DNA of 64,000 nucleotides from Streptomyces violaceusniger. GTDB taxonomy: Bacteria; Actinomycetota; Actinomycetes; Streptomycetales; Streptomycetaceae. The translations under genes were made by a program, and so were the position numbers. A model generated the notes under the pieces. It made no database searches, was not told the origin of the DNA, and saw only the letters and a program-made list of their open reading frames with translations. The DNA lies in the NCBI GenBank assembly GCA_005405945.1, contig BJHW01000001.1, positions 7,874,001 through 7,938,000 of the forward strand, given 5' to 3'. Below, piece by piece: positions 37,787 through 46,002 of the stretch (the first letter of the stretch is position 1; every line of letters starts with the position of its first letter).

Positions 37787-38625
37787 GGCTCGACGTCGTC
37801 ACGATCTTCCCCGAGTACCTGGAACCGCTGAACGTCTCGCTGGTCGGCAAGGCCCGCGCCCGCGGCCAACTCGACGTGCGCGTCCACGATCTGCGCGCTT
37901 GGACGCACGACCGGCACAACACGGTCGACGACACCCCGTACGGCGGCGGCCCCGGCATGGTGATGAAGCCCGAGCCCTGGGGCGAGGCGCTTGACTCGAT
38001 CATGGCGTCGGGCGAGGCCGAGGGGCTGGTCAAGCCCACGCTGATCGTGCCGACCCCGAGCGGCCGTCCGTTCACCCAGGCCCTCGCCGTCGAGCTCGCC
38101 GAGCGCCCCTGGCTGGTCTTCGCGCCCGCCCGCTACGAGGGCATCGACCGCCGGGTGATCGAGGAGTACGGCGAGCTGCTGGAGGTCCACGAGGTCTCGA
38201 TCGGCGACTACGTCCTGGCCGGCGGCGAGGCCGCGGTGCTGGTGATCACGGAGGCGGTGGCCCGGCTGCTGCCGGGCGTGCTGGGCAACGCCGAGTCGCA
38301 CCGTGACGACTCCTTCGCCCCCGGCGCGATGGCCGACCTCCTGGAGGGACCCGTCTACACCAAGCCCCCCGAGTGGCGCGGCCGCTCCATCCCGGAGGTG
38401 CTGATCAGCGGCCACCACGGTCGGATCGCCCGCTGGCGCCGGGACGAGGCGTTCCGGCGTACCAGCGAGAACCGGCCCGATCTGATCGAGCGCTGCGACC
38501 CGGCGACGCTCGACAAGCACGACCGCGCGCTCCTGGCCGAGCTGGGCTGGGAGGAGTTGCCCGGGACCGGCGGGGCGACCGGTGGGGCCCGATTTGGGCG
38601 GCCGGACCGGCCCGTGGAAGAATAG
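37783..38625 (+). CDS. trmD: tRNA (guanine37-N1)-methyltransferase TrmD
   Basis: SPOUT-family enzyme making m1G37, which prevents +1 frameshifts. MRLDVVTIFPEYLEPL opens the protein; the trefoil-knot SAM site has APARYEGIDRRVIEEY and VSIGDYVLAGGEAAVLV, and the catalytic region is PYGGGPGMVMKPEP. A conserved C-terminal helical domain includes PPEWRGRSIPEVLISGHH. At 280 aa the length is normal. Coupled to rimM by ATGA overlap. Confidence 0.97.
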   Translation: MRLDVVTIFPEYLEPLNVSLVGKARARGQLDVRVHDLRAWTHDRHNTVDDTPYGGGPGMVMKPEPWGEALDSIMASGEAEGLVKPTLIVPTPSGRPFTQALAVELAERPWLVFAPARYEGIDRRVIEEYGELLEVHEVSIGDYVLAGGEAAVLVITEAVARLLPGVLGNAESHRDDSFAPGAMADLLEGPVYTKPPEWRGRSIPEVLISGHHGRIARWRRDEAFRRTSENRPDLIERCDPATLDKHDRALLAELGWEELPGTGGATGGARFGRPDRPVEE

Positions 38626-38758
38626 GCCGCTGCCGTACGTCCGGGTTGTGCGCCCCTGCCACAGGGGGACCGACGCCCACCCGATGAGGGCGGCACTCCG
38701 AATCATCATCCGATATTCCGCTGATGACCTGTGGCATCGGCGAGGAAAGCAGACGATC

Positions 38759-39109
38759 ATGTCTCACCTGCTCGACACCGTCGACTCCGCGTCGCTGCGC
38801 AGCGACATCCCGACCTTCCGCCCCGGCGACACGGTCAACGTCCACGTCCGCGTCATCGAGGGCAACCGCTCCCGTGTCCAGCAGTTCAAGGGCGTCGTCA
38901 TCCGCCGCCAGGGCTCCGGTGTCCGCGAGACCTTCACCGTCCGCAAGGTGAGCTTCAGCGTCGGCGTGGAGCGCACCTTCCCCGTGCACACCCCGATCGT
39001 CGAGAAGATCGAGGTCGTCACCCGCGGTGATGTGCGCCGGGCGAAGCTGTACTACCTGCGCGACCTCCGCGGCAAGGCCGCCAAGATCAAGGAGAAGCGC
39101 GAGAGCTGA
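38759..39109 (+). CDS. rplS: 50S ribosomal protein L19
   Basis: A 116-residue protein starting at ATG 38759, preceded by GAGGAAA. It shows FRPGDTVNVHVRVIEGNRSRVQQFKGVVIRRQG and RTFPVHTPIVEKIEVV, all L19 signatures. It lies 133 bp after trmD; this gap could hold its own promoter. The sip genes follow 83 bp downstream. Confidence 0.97.
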   Translation: MSHLLDTVDSASLRSDIPTFRPGDTVNVHVRVIEGNRSRVQQFKGVVIRRQGSGVRETFTVRKVSFSVGVERTFPVHTPIVEKIEVVTRGDVRRAKLYYLRDLRGKAAKIKEKRES

Positions 39110-39192
39110 GCTCGCGGCTGGATCGCGGCGATTTTGCGCGACTACTGAGCTACCGCCGGATCATCCGGCCGGGCCGGATAGGCTCTGGCCCG

Positions 39193-40041
39193 ATGAACAC
39201 CGAAGGACAGCTCGCGGAGCGCGACCGCTCCCCGGGCTCCGAGAAGGAGCACGAGGGGCGGTCGCGCTCTTCGCGTGCCCCGCGCGGGCCGGGCAGCCCC
39301 CGTCCGCCGGGCGGCTGCCGCAATGGCTGCGTGGGGGTCGGCTGACCGGCGGCGGGCGCCGGCGGCGGGCGGCGCTGCTCGCGACCGCGTGTGCCGCCCT
39401 CGTGCTGCTGGTGAGCGGCTTTGTGGTGCAGCCGTTCCTGATCCCGAGCGGTTCCATGGAGAGCACCCTCCGCCCGGGGACCGGGTGCTGGTGAACAAGC
39501 TCGCCTATCGATTCGGGGACGATCCGCGCCGCGGCGACGTTGTCGTCTTCGACGGAGCCGGTTCCTTCGGTGAGGAGGAGCCGTCCGGGAATCCGGTGAC
39601 GGGTCTGCTGCGCAAGGCGGCCGCGGCGGTCGGGCTGGCCGAACCGGCCGAGTCCGACTACGTCAAGCGCGTGGTGGGCATCGGTGGTGACCGGGTCACC
39701 TGCTGCGACGAGCGGGGGAGGATCGAGGTGAACGGTCAGCCGGTGGACGAGCACTATCTGCACCCCGGGGACAGGCCCTCGCGGGTGCGCTTCGACATCG
39801 TCGTGCCCGAGGGACGGCTGTGGGTGATGGGCGACCACCGCGACGCCTCCCGGGACTCGCGCGACTATCTGGGCGCCCCGGGCGGGGGCACGGTCCCCGT
39901 CGACAAGGTGATCGGCCGGGCCGAATGGATCGGCTGGCCGTTCGGCCGCTGGTCCGGCGTACCCCGGACGGACGCCTTCACGAGCGTGCCCGCGGCGCCC
40001 GGCCGCATACCGTCCGGTGCCCCGGTGGTGCCCATGGGTAG
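39193..40041 (+). CDS. sipW: Type I signal peptidase SipW, frameshifted
   Basis: First of four signal peptidases arranged as in S. lividans sipW-X-Y-Z. ATG 39193 opens MNTEGQLAERDRSPG; a membrane helix (AALLATACAALVLLVSGFVV) leads to the nucleophile box FLIPSGSMEST, then the Lys box YVKRVVGIGGDRV and VMGDHRDASRDSRD. Three single-base losses are needed to read it through: 39308-39316, GGGG 39477-39480 and CCCC 40020-40023. With the last one restored it ends GGAHG at TAG 40039-40041, overlapping the sipX ATG. The catalytic Ser and Lys are intact. Confidence 0.85.
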
Positions 40042-41226
40042 GCGCGGGCGTCCTCGTGCCAGGGCGCGCCAGGCCGTTCCGCCCGTCGGCGTCGACGTGG
40101 GCACTCCCCGTCCGCCGGGCGAGCGCCGGGTGGGCGGGCGCGCGGAGCGGCGCAAGATCCAGCGGCGTATCAAGCGCAGGCGGCGCCGTTCGGCCGTCAA
40201 GGAGATACCGATCCTGGTGGGCGTGGCGCTGGTGATCGCGCTCGTCCTGAAGACCTTCCTGGTACAGGCGTTCGTCATTCCGTCCGGCTCGATGGAGCAG
40301 ACGATCCGCATCGGCGACCGGGTGCTGGTGGACAAGTTCACCCCGTGGTTCGGCTCGAAGCCGGAGCGCGGCGACGTGGTGGTGTTCAAGGACCCCGGCG
40401 GGTGGCTGGACGACGAGCGGAAGCCGCCCAAGGACGACCCGCCGGTCATCAAGCAGGGCAAGGAGTTCCTGACCTTCATCGGGCTGCTGCCGTCCTCCGA
40501 CGAGCAGGACCTGATCAAGCGGGTGGTCGCGGTGGGCGGCGACACGGTGGAGTGCTGCGATACGAACGGTAAGGTCACCGTCAACGGGACGCCGCTGAAC
40601 GAACCGTATCTGCACCCGGGGAACCCGCCGTCGCAGAAGCAGTTCAAGGTGACGGTCCCTCAGGGGCGGATGTTCGTGATGGGTGATCACCGGTCCAACT
40701 CGGCGGACTCCCGGGTCCATCTGGACGAGCCGTACCAGGGCACGGTGCCGGACAACATGGTGATCGGCCGCGCCGTGGTGATCGCGTGGCCGTTCGGGCA
40801 CATGCGGCGGCTCGAGGAACCGGGCACCTACGCCTCGGTGAAGGACGCGCCGAGTGGGGCGACACAGGCCGAGGGCTCGGCACATAGGCTGTCCCCCATG
40901 GATCAGCAAGGAATGGTCCAGCTCCCGACCCCTGCGGAACTCCCGCTCGTTATGGGAGTGGTGATCCTGCGCCGTTCGTGGGGCAGGCGGCAGTCAGGCG
41001 TGAGGAGTGGATGTGGGGGATTTGGCGGTCGGCGCACGATCCGGTCACGAAGAGCCCGAGAGGCAGCCCGGGACGGGGCGGAGCACCCCACGAACGGGGC
41101 GGACGAGGCGCCCGAAGCCGGTGCACCCACGAACGGGGCGGCTGCCGCGCCCGGGGCGTCGGACCCACACGGATCCGATGGCGGGCCGGAACCCTCCGAT
41201 CCCCAGGACGGGCCCGGCGCCGCTGA
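40034..41226 (+). CDS. sipX: Type I signal peptidase SipX
   Basis: ATG 40034 opens MGRRGRPRARARQAVPP with a very basic N-terminus, a membrane helix (ILVGVALVIALVLKTFLVQAF), the Ser box VIPSGSMEQTIRIGD, the Lys box DLIKRVVAVGGD and VMGDHRSNSADSR. A C-terminal hydrophobic stretch (AELPLVMGVVIL) may be a second membrane anchor. In the given sequence the frame runs directly into sipY. If the missing G at 41070-41072 is restored, sipX ends at 41226, overlapping sipY by ~210 bp; that end is uncertain. Confidence 0.83.
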
Positions 41227-42105
41227 TCCGTCCGGGCCCGGGGACGGGGCGTCGAAGCCGGGCCCCGGGAAGCCCGGCGGGCCCGGGAAGCTCGGCAAGC
41301 CCAAGAAGGTGCGCTCCTTCTGGAAGGAGCTGCCGATCCTGGTCATCATCGCGCTGGCTCTGGCGCTGCTGATCAAGACCTTCCTGGTGCAGGCGTTCTC
41401 GATCCCGTCCGACTCGATGCAGGACACCCTGCAGCGGGGCGACCGGGTGCTGGTGGACAAGCTCACCCCGTGGTTCGGCTCCGAGCCGGAGCGCGGCGAG
41501 GTGGTCGTCTTCCACGACCCGGGCGGCTGGCTCGGCGAGTCGCAGACCAAGAGCTCCGGCCCGGTCGCCGAGGGCATTCAGAAGGCGCTCAGCTTCATCG
41601 GGCTGATGCCGTCGGCGGAGGAGAAGGATCTGATCAAGCGGGTCATCGCGGTCGGTGGGGACACCGTCTCCTGTAAGCGCGGCGGCAAGGTGATGGTCAA
41701 CGGCAAGCCGCTGGACGAGCCGTACATCTTTCCCGGGAACACCCCCTGTGACGAGAAGCCGTTCGGCCCGATCAAGGTGCCCGAGGGCCGGATCTGGGTG
41801 ATGGGCGACCACCGTCAGGACTCGCTGGACTCCCGCTACCACCAGAATCTGCACAACGGCACGGTCTCGGTGGACGATGTCGTCGGGCGCGCTATCGTCA
41901 TCGCCTGGCCGATCAACCGCTGGACCACCCTGCCGGTGCCGAGCACCTTCGACCAGCCGGGTCTGGGCGCGGCCGCCGCGATGGCCCCTCGGCCCTGGGG
42001 TTCGCCGGTGCGGTGCCGATCGTCCTGTGGCGCCGCCGCCGACTGATCGCCAGGGTCCGAGCGGAGGCCGAGAGCCGGCCGGAGCGGTTGACCGCCGACT
42101 GCTGA
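41013..42105 (+). CDS. sipY: Type I signal peptidase SipY, frameshifted
   Basis: GTG 41013, five bases after GAGGAG, opens MGDLAVGARSGHEEPERQPG. A missing G at 41070-41072 leads into an acidic, Gly/Pro-rich linker (AEHPTNGADEAPEAG). Then come a membrane helix, FSIPSDSMQDTLQRGD, DLIKRVIAVGGD and VMGDHRQDSLDSR. A second loss at CCCC 41985-41988 precedes a C-terminal membrane anchor (ALGFAGAVPIVLWRRRR) and a stop at 42105. SipY is the major enzyme of this set in S. lividans and also has a C-terminal anchor. Confidence 0.83.
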
Positions 42106-42132
42106 CGGGGCCTGTACCGCCGGGTAAGGTGC

Positions 42133-42162
42133 GGTTCCGTGTGCCCCGGGGCACACGGAACC
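42133..42162. terminator. 30-bp perfect inverted repeat between sipY and sipZ
   Basis: GGTTCCGTGTGCCCC immediately followed by its exact reverse complement, 28 bp after sipY. It probably ends the sipWXY operon; sipZ starts a second unit 40 bp later. A dual role as a binding site is possible. Confidence 0.75.
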
Positions 42163-42201
42163 TGATCTTCTACGTTTGTTGCGTACGGCGGGAGCACTGG
42201 A

Positions 42202-42972
42202 ATGAGCGGAGCCCAAGGGGTGGGGGGCGGCAAGCCGCGGCGCACGCCCGGCAGCGTGCTGTCCGGGCTGGCGGTGGCCGTCGGGTGTGTGCTGTTCCTC
42301 GGCGGCTTCGTCTGGGGCGCGGTGCTCTACAAGCCGTACACGGTCCCCACCGACTCCATGGCGCCGACCATCGGCAAGGGCGCCCGGGTGCTGGCGGAGC
42401 GGGTCGACGGCGGCGACGTGCGCCGCGGGGATGTGGTGGTCTTCCACGACCAGGTGTGGGGCGACCTGCCCATGGTGAAGCGGGTCATCGGGGTCGGCGG
42501 CGACCGGGTCGAGTGCTGTGACAAGCAGGGCCGGCTGCGGGTGAACGGCAAGGTCCTCGAGGAACCGTATCTGCGCTCGGGGGAGCAGGCGTCCTCCTCG
42601 GTCTTCTCCACCACCGTGCCCAAGAACCGGCTGTTCCTGCTGGGCGACCATCGCAGCGACTCCCTGGACTCGCGGGTGCACCTCACCGACGAGGCGGGCG
42701 GCGCCGTGGAGCGCGGCGCGGTGGACGCCCGGGTGGACGCCACCGCCTGGCCGCTGGGGTCCTGGGGGACCGTGGGGCGGCCCGATGCCTTCAAGGCGCT
42801 GCCGGGCGGGATCTCGCAGCCGGGGCCGCTGGGGCCGATCCTGATCGCGGTCGTCGTGGGCGCGGTGCTGATCCTGGTGGGCGCGGCCCATGGGCCGATC
42901 GTCCGGCGCAGGTCGGGCGGCGGCGCACGGCGGGACCAGGCGGCGAAGGGGAAGGTGGCCGCAAGTGGCTGA
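42202..42972 (+). CDS. sipZ: Type I signal peptidase SipZ
   Basis: A 256-residue intact signal peptidase. N-terminal membrane helix VLSGLAVAVGCVLFLGGFVWG, Ser box VPTDSMAPTIGKG, Lys box MVKRVIGVGGDRV, LLGDHRSDSLDSR, and a C-terminal helix (GPILIAVVVGAVLILVGAAH). In S. lividans sipZ heads a separate operon with unrelated genes; here it likewise overlaps a NUDIX gene by 8 bp. It is the only one of the four without a frame break. Confidence 0.92.
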   Translation: MSGAQGVGGGKPRRTPGSVLSGLAVAVGCVLFLGGFVWGAVLYKPYTVPTDSMAPTIGKGARVLAERVDGGDVRRGDVVVFHDQVWGDLPMVKRVIGVGGDRVECCDKQGRLRVNGKVLEEPYLRSGEQASSSVFSTTVPKNRLFLLGDHRSDSLDSRVHLTDEAGGAVERGAVDARVDATAWPLGSWGTVGRPDAFKALPGGISQPGPLGPILIAVVVGAVLILVGAAHGPIVRRRSGGGARRDQAAKGKVAASG

Positions 42973-43471
42973 GGGGTCGGACATAGGCGAGCGGAGCGGC
43001 ACGGACGAGCGGCGGCTGCGGAAGGTCGCCCGGGTGGTGCTGCTGGACCCGCAGGACCGGATCCTGCTGCTGCACGGCTTCGAACCGGACGATCCGTCCT
43101 CCACCTGGTGGTTCACCCCGGGAGGCGGCCTGGAGGGCGAGGAGAGCCGCGAGGAGGCGGCGCTCCGGGAGCTCGCGGAGGAGACCGGGATCACCGATGT
43201 GCGGCTCGGGCCGCTGCTGTGGCGGCGGATCTGCTCGTTCCCGTTCGCCGGGCGGCGCTGGGACCAGGACGAGTGGTACTACCTGTGTCGTACCCAACAG
43301 ACCCCGGCACGCGCCGGTGGCGGGCTGACGGAGCTGGAGCGGCGGAGCGTGGCCGGTCTGCGCTGGTGGACGGCGGATGAGCTGGCCTCGGCCACCGAGC
43401 CGGTGTACCCGACACGGCTGGCGGAGCTCTTGCGTACGCTGCTCGTCGAGGGACCCCGAGTGCACCGGTGA
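42965..43471 (+). CDS. NUDIX hydrolase
   Basis: A 168-residue protein with a complete Nudix box (GGLEGEESREEAALRELAEE then TGI). NUDIX enzymes hydrolyse a nucleoside diphosphate linked to another moiety; the exact substrate is not predictable. GTG 42965 overlaps the last codons of sipZ, so it is co-translated with the signal peptidase operon, as in S. lividans. A core VVLLDPQDRILLLHGFEP precedes the box. Confidence 0.93.
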   Translation: MAEGSDIGERSGTDERRLRKVARVVLLDPQDRILLLHGFEPDDPSSTWWFTPGGGLEGEESREEAALRELAEETGITDVRLGPLLWRRICSFPFAGRRWDQDEWYYLCRTQQTPARAGGGLTELERRSVAGLRWWTADELASATEPVYPTRLAELLRTLLVEGPRVHR

Positions 43472-43533
43472 TCCTGGAGACTGAGCGCGTCTGACGCACA
43501 ATGGGGGGACGCACGGCTGAAGGGGAACATGCC

Positions 43534-43842
43534 ATGAGCGCCGAGGACCTCGAGAAGTACGAGACCGAGATGGAGCTGAAGCTCTACCGGGAGTACCGCG
43601 ATGTCGTCGGTCTGTTCAAATATGTGATCGAGACCGAGCGTCGCTTCTATCTCACCAACGACTACGAGATGCAGGTGCACTCGGTCCAGGGTGAGGTCTT
43701 CTTCGAGGTGTCGATGGCCGACGCCTGGGTCTGGGACATGTATCGCCCGGCCCGTTTCGTGAAGCAGGTACGGGTTCTCACGTTCAAGGACGTGAATATC
43801 GAGGAGCTGAACAAGAGCGACCTCGATCTTCCGAGCGGCTGA
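43534..43842 (+). CDS. DUF2469 protein
   Basis: A 102-residue acidic protein (MSAEDLEKYETEMELKLYREYRDVV...) highly conserved in actinobacteria, always near rnhB/yraN/sip genes. It is rich in aromatic residues (VIETERRFYLTNDYEMQVH). No enzymatic motif is visible. ATG 43534 is preferred; an upstream ATG at 43501 would add eleven unconserved residues. A 21-bp tandem repeat starts inside its last codons. Confidence 0.88.
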   Translation: MSAEDLEKYETEMELKLYREYRDVVGLFKYVIETERRFYLTNDYEMQVHSVQGEVFFEVSMADAWVWDMYRPARFVKQVRVLTFKDVNIEELNKSDLDLPSG

Positions 43843-43924
43843 TTCCGGCTTCCGGGCGGTTGACTCCGGCTTCCGGGCGGTCGGCTCCGGCGTTTTCGTG
43901 CGGCTGACTCCACCTTCCGGGTGG
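43828..43924. repeat. 21-bp tandem repeat starting at the DUF2469 stop codon
   Basis: Units CTTCCG(A/G)GCGG(C/T)TGA(T/C)TCCGG at 43828-43848, 43849-43869 and 43870-43890, then a diverged copy to 43912 and a fragment. Unit 1 contains the stop codon, so the array grew from the gene end. Confidence 0.85.
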
Positions 43925-44020
43925 CCGAGTTTTCCACAGCCGGATGGCTGTCCACAGGAATGCTCCAAGATCCCTGAGCGGGACACGGGGCGTCACAGTC
44001 GGTGCCGGAGGTGGTGCCGA

Positions 44021-44380
44021 ATGAACGCCCGAGGAGCGCTGGGCCGCTACGGCGAGGATGTGGCGGCCCGCACATTGGCGGAAGCCGGGATGACCGTCCT
44101 GGAGCGCAATTGGCGGTGCCGGGACGGCGAGATCGACATCGTCGCGCTCGACGCCGGGGCGCTGGTGGTGTGCGAGGTCAAGACGCGCCGCGAGGGTGGT
44201 TACGAGCATCCGATGGCGGCCGTCGGATCGGACAAGACCGAGCGGTTGCGGTGGCTGGCGGAGCGCTGGCTCGAGCGGCACGGCGGTCCGCCGCCGGGCG
44301 GGGTGCGGATCGATGTGGTGGGGGTGTTGCTGCCCCGCCGGGGCGCGCCCGTGGTCGAGCATGTACGAGGGGTGGCCTGA
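44021..44380 (+). CDS. YraN/UPF0102 nuclease-fold protein
   Basis: A 119-residue protein of the YraN family: GRYGEDVAARTLAEAGMTVLERNWRCRDGEIDIVALD, then VVCEVKTRREGGYEHP. The D-ExK arrangement resembles the restriction-endonuclease fold; a function in DNA processing is suspected but unproven. ATG 44021. Its stop overlaps the yifB start by one base, keeping the common actinobacterial order yraN-yifB-dprA. Confidence 0.9.
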   Translation: MNARGALGRYGEDVAARTLAEAGMTVLERNWRCRDGEIDIVALDAGALVVCEVKTRREGGYEHPMAAVGSDKTERLRWLAERWLERHGGPPPGGVRIDVVGVLLPRRGAPVVEHVRGVA

Positions 44381-46002
44381 TGGGGTTCGCCCGCACCTGC
44401 TCGGTGGCGCTGGTCGGGGTCGAGGGCGTGGTGGTGGAGGTCCAGGCCGATCTGGAACCGGGAGTGGCCGCCTTCACCCTCGTCGGACTGCCCGACAAGA
44501 GCCTGGTGGAGAGCCGGGACCGGGTCCGCGCGGCCGTGGTCAATTCCGGCGGTGAATGGCCGCAGCGGAAGCTCACGGTCGGGCTCAGCCCGGCATCCGT
44601 CCCCAAGGGCGGCAGCGGCTTCGACCTGGCCGTGGCCTGCGCGGTGCTCGGCGCGGCCGAGCGCGTGGACCCGCGGGAGATCGCCGATCTGATGATGATC
44701 GGGGAGCTGGGTCTTGACGGCCGGGTGCGGCCGGTCCGCGGCGTGCTGCCCGCCGTGCTCGCCGCCTCCGAGGCGGGCTACCGCCAGGTCGTGGTGCCCG
44801 AGCAGACGGCGGCGGAGGCGGCCCTGGTGCCGGGCGTCTCGGTGCTGGGCGTACGGAGCCTGCGCCAGCTGATCGCGGTGCTGACGGACGAGCCGGTGCC
44901 CGAGGAGGAGGAGCCCCAGGAGCTGGGCCGCCCCGATCCGATGCTGGCGGGGCTCACCGTGCCCGGCGCCGGTATGGGCACCGGCATCGCCGCCGTGCCG
45001 GGGGCCGGGGCGGGGCGGCCCGATCTGGCCGAGGTCGCCGGGCAGCGGGCCGCGCGCATGGCCCTGGAGGTCGCGGCCGCGGGCGGGCACCACCTCTTCC
45101 TGAGCGGCCCTCCAGGCGCCGGGAAGACCATGCTGGCCGAGCGGCTGCCCGGGCTGCTGCCGCCGCTCACCCAGCAGGAGGCCCTGGAGGTCACGGCGGT
45201 CCACTCGGTCGCCGGGGTCCTCCCGCCGGGACAGCCCCTGGTGGAGACGCCGCCGTACTGCGCCCCGCACCACTCGGCCACCATGGCCGCGCTCGTCGGC
45301 GGCGGCAACGGCCTGCCGAGGCCCGGCGCTGTCTCGCTCGCCCACCGTGGAGTGCTCTTCCTGGACGAGGCCCCCGAGTTCAGCGGGAAGGCGCTGGACG
45401 CCCTGCGGCAGCCCCTGGAGTCGGGGCATGTGGTGGTGGCCCGGTCCGCCGGGATGATGCGGATGCCGGCGCGCTTCCTGCTGATGCTGGCGGCCAACCC
45501 CTGCCCCTGTGGGCGCCACGGTCTGATCGGCGACGTCTGCGAGTGTTCGCCCGCCACGGTCCGCCGCTATCAGGCACGGCTGTCCGGACCGCTGCTGGAC
45601 CGGGTGGACCTGCGGGTCCGCGTCGAGGCGGTGAGCCGGACCGAGCTCACCGGGGCGTGTGCCGGGGCCGAGGGCAGCGCCTCCGTCGCGGCCCGGATCC
45701 GGGAGGCCCGGGAGCGGTCCGCCGCCCGGCTCCACGGCACCCCCTGGCGGCTGAACAGCGAGGTGCCGGGCCATGAGCTGCGCACCCGCTGGCAGCCGTT
45801 CCCCGGTGCGCTGCGCGAGGCCGAGCGCGATATGGAGCGCGGGCTGCTCACCGCCCGGGGGCTCGACCGGGTGCTGAGAGTCGCCTGGACCGTCGCCGAC
45901 CTGGCCGGGCACGACCGGCCCATGGCGCCGGACATCGCCCAGGCGCTGCAGCTGCGCACCGGGGTCAGCCGCGGGGTGCCGGTCCCGGCGGGGGAGTGCT
46001 GA
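44380..46002 (+). CDS. YifB-family Mg-chelatase-like AAA+ ATPase (ComM-type)
   Basis: A 540-residue AAA+ protein. The N-terminal domain is MGFARTCSVALVGVEG...FTLVGLPDKSLVESRDRVRAA; Walker A is GPPGAGKTMLAERLPGLLP, Walker B GVLFLDEAPEF, and ANPCPCG is the family signature. In transformable bacteria ComM is a helicase that extends heteroduplexes in natural transformation. Coupling to dprA supports a role in DNA recombination. Intact. Confidence 0.93.
   Translation: MGFARTCSVALVGVEGVVVEVQADLEPGVAAFTLVGLPDKSLVESRDRVRAAVVNSGGEWPQRKLTVGLSPASVPKGGSGFDLAVACAVLGAAERVDPREIADLMMIGELGLDGRVRPVRGVLPAVLAASEAGYRQVVVPEQTAAEAALVPGVSVLGVRSLRQLIAVLTDEPVPEEEEPQELGRPDPMLAGLTVPGAGMGTGIAAVPGAGAGRPDLAEVAGQRAARMALEVAAAGGHHLFLSGPPGAGKTMLAERLPGLLPPLTQQEALEVTAVHSVAGVLPPGQPLVETPPYCAPHHSATMAALVGGGNGLPRPGAVSLAHRGVLFLDEAPEFSGKALDALRQPLESGHVVVARSAGMMRMPARFLLMLAANPCPCGRHGLIGDVCECSPATVRRYQARLSGPLLDRVDLRVRVEAVSRTELTGACAGAEGSASVAARIREARERSAARLHGTPWRLNSEVPGHELRTRWQPFPGALREAERDMERGLLTARGLDRVLRVAWTVADLAGHDRPMAPDIAQALQLRTGVSRGVPVPAGEC

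Noticed and set aside
39275..42046. A natural three-domain signal peptidase polyprotein
   Set aside because: Restoring one base at each of two sites gives separate genes with overlapping stop/start codons as in the known sipWXYZ cluster.
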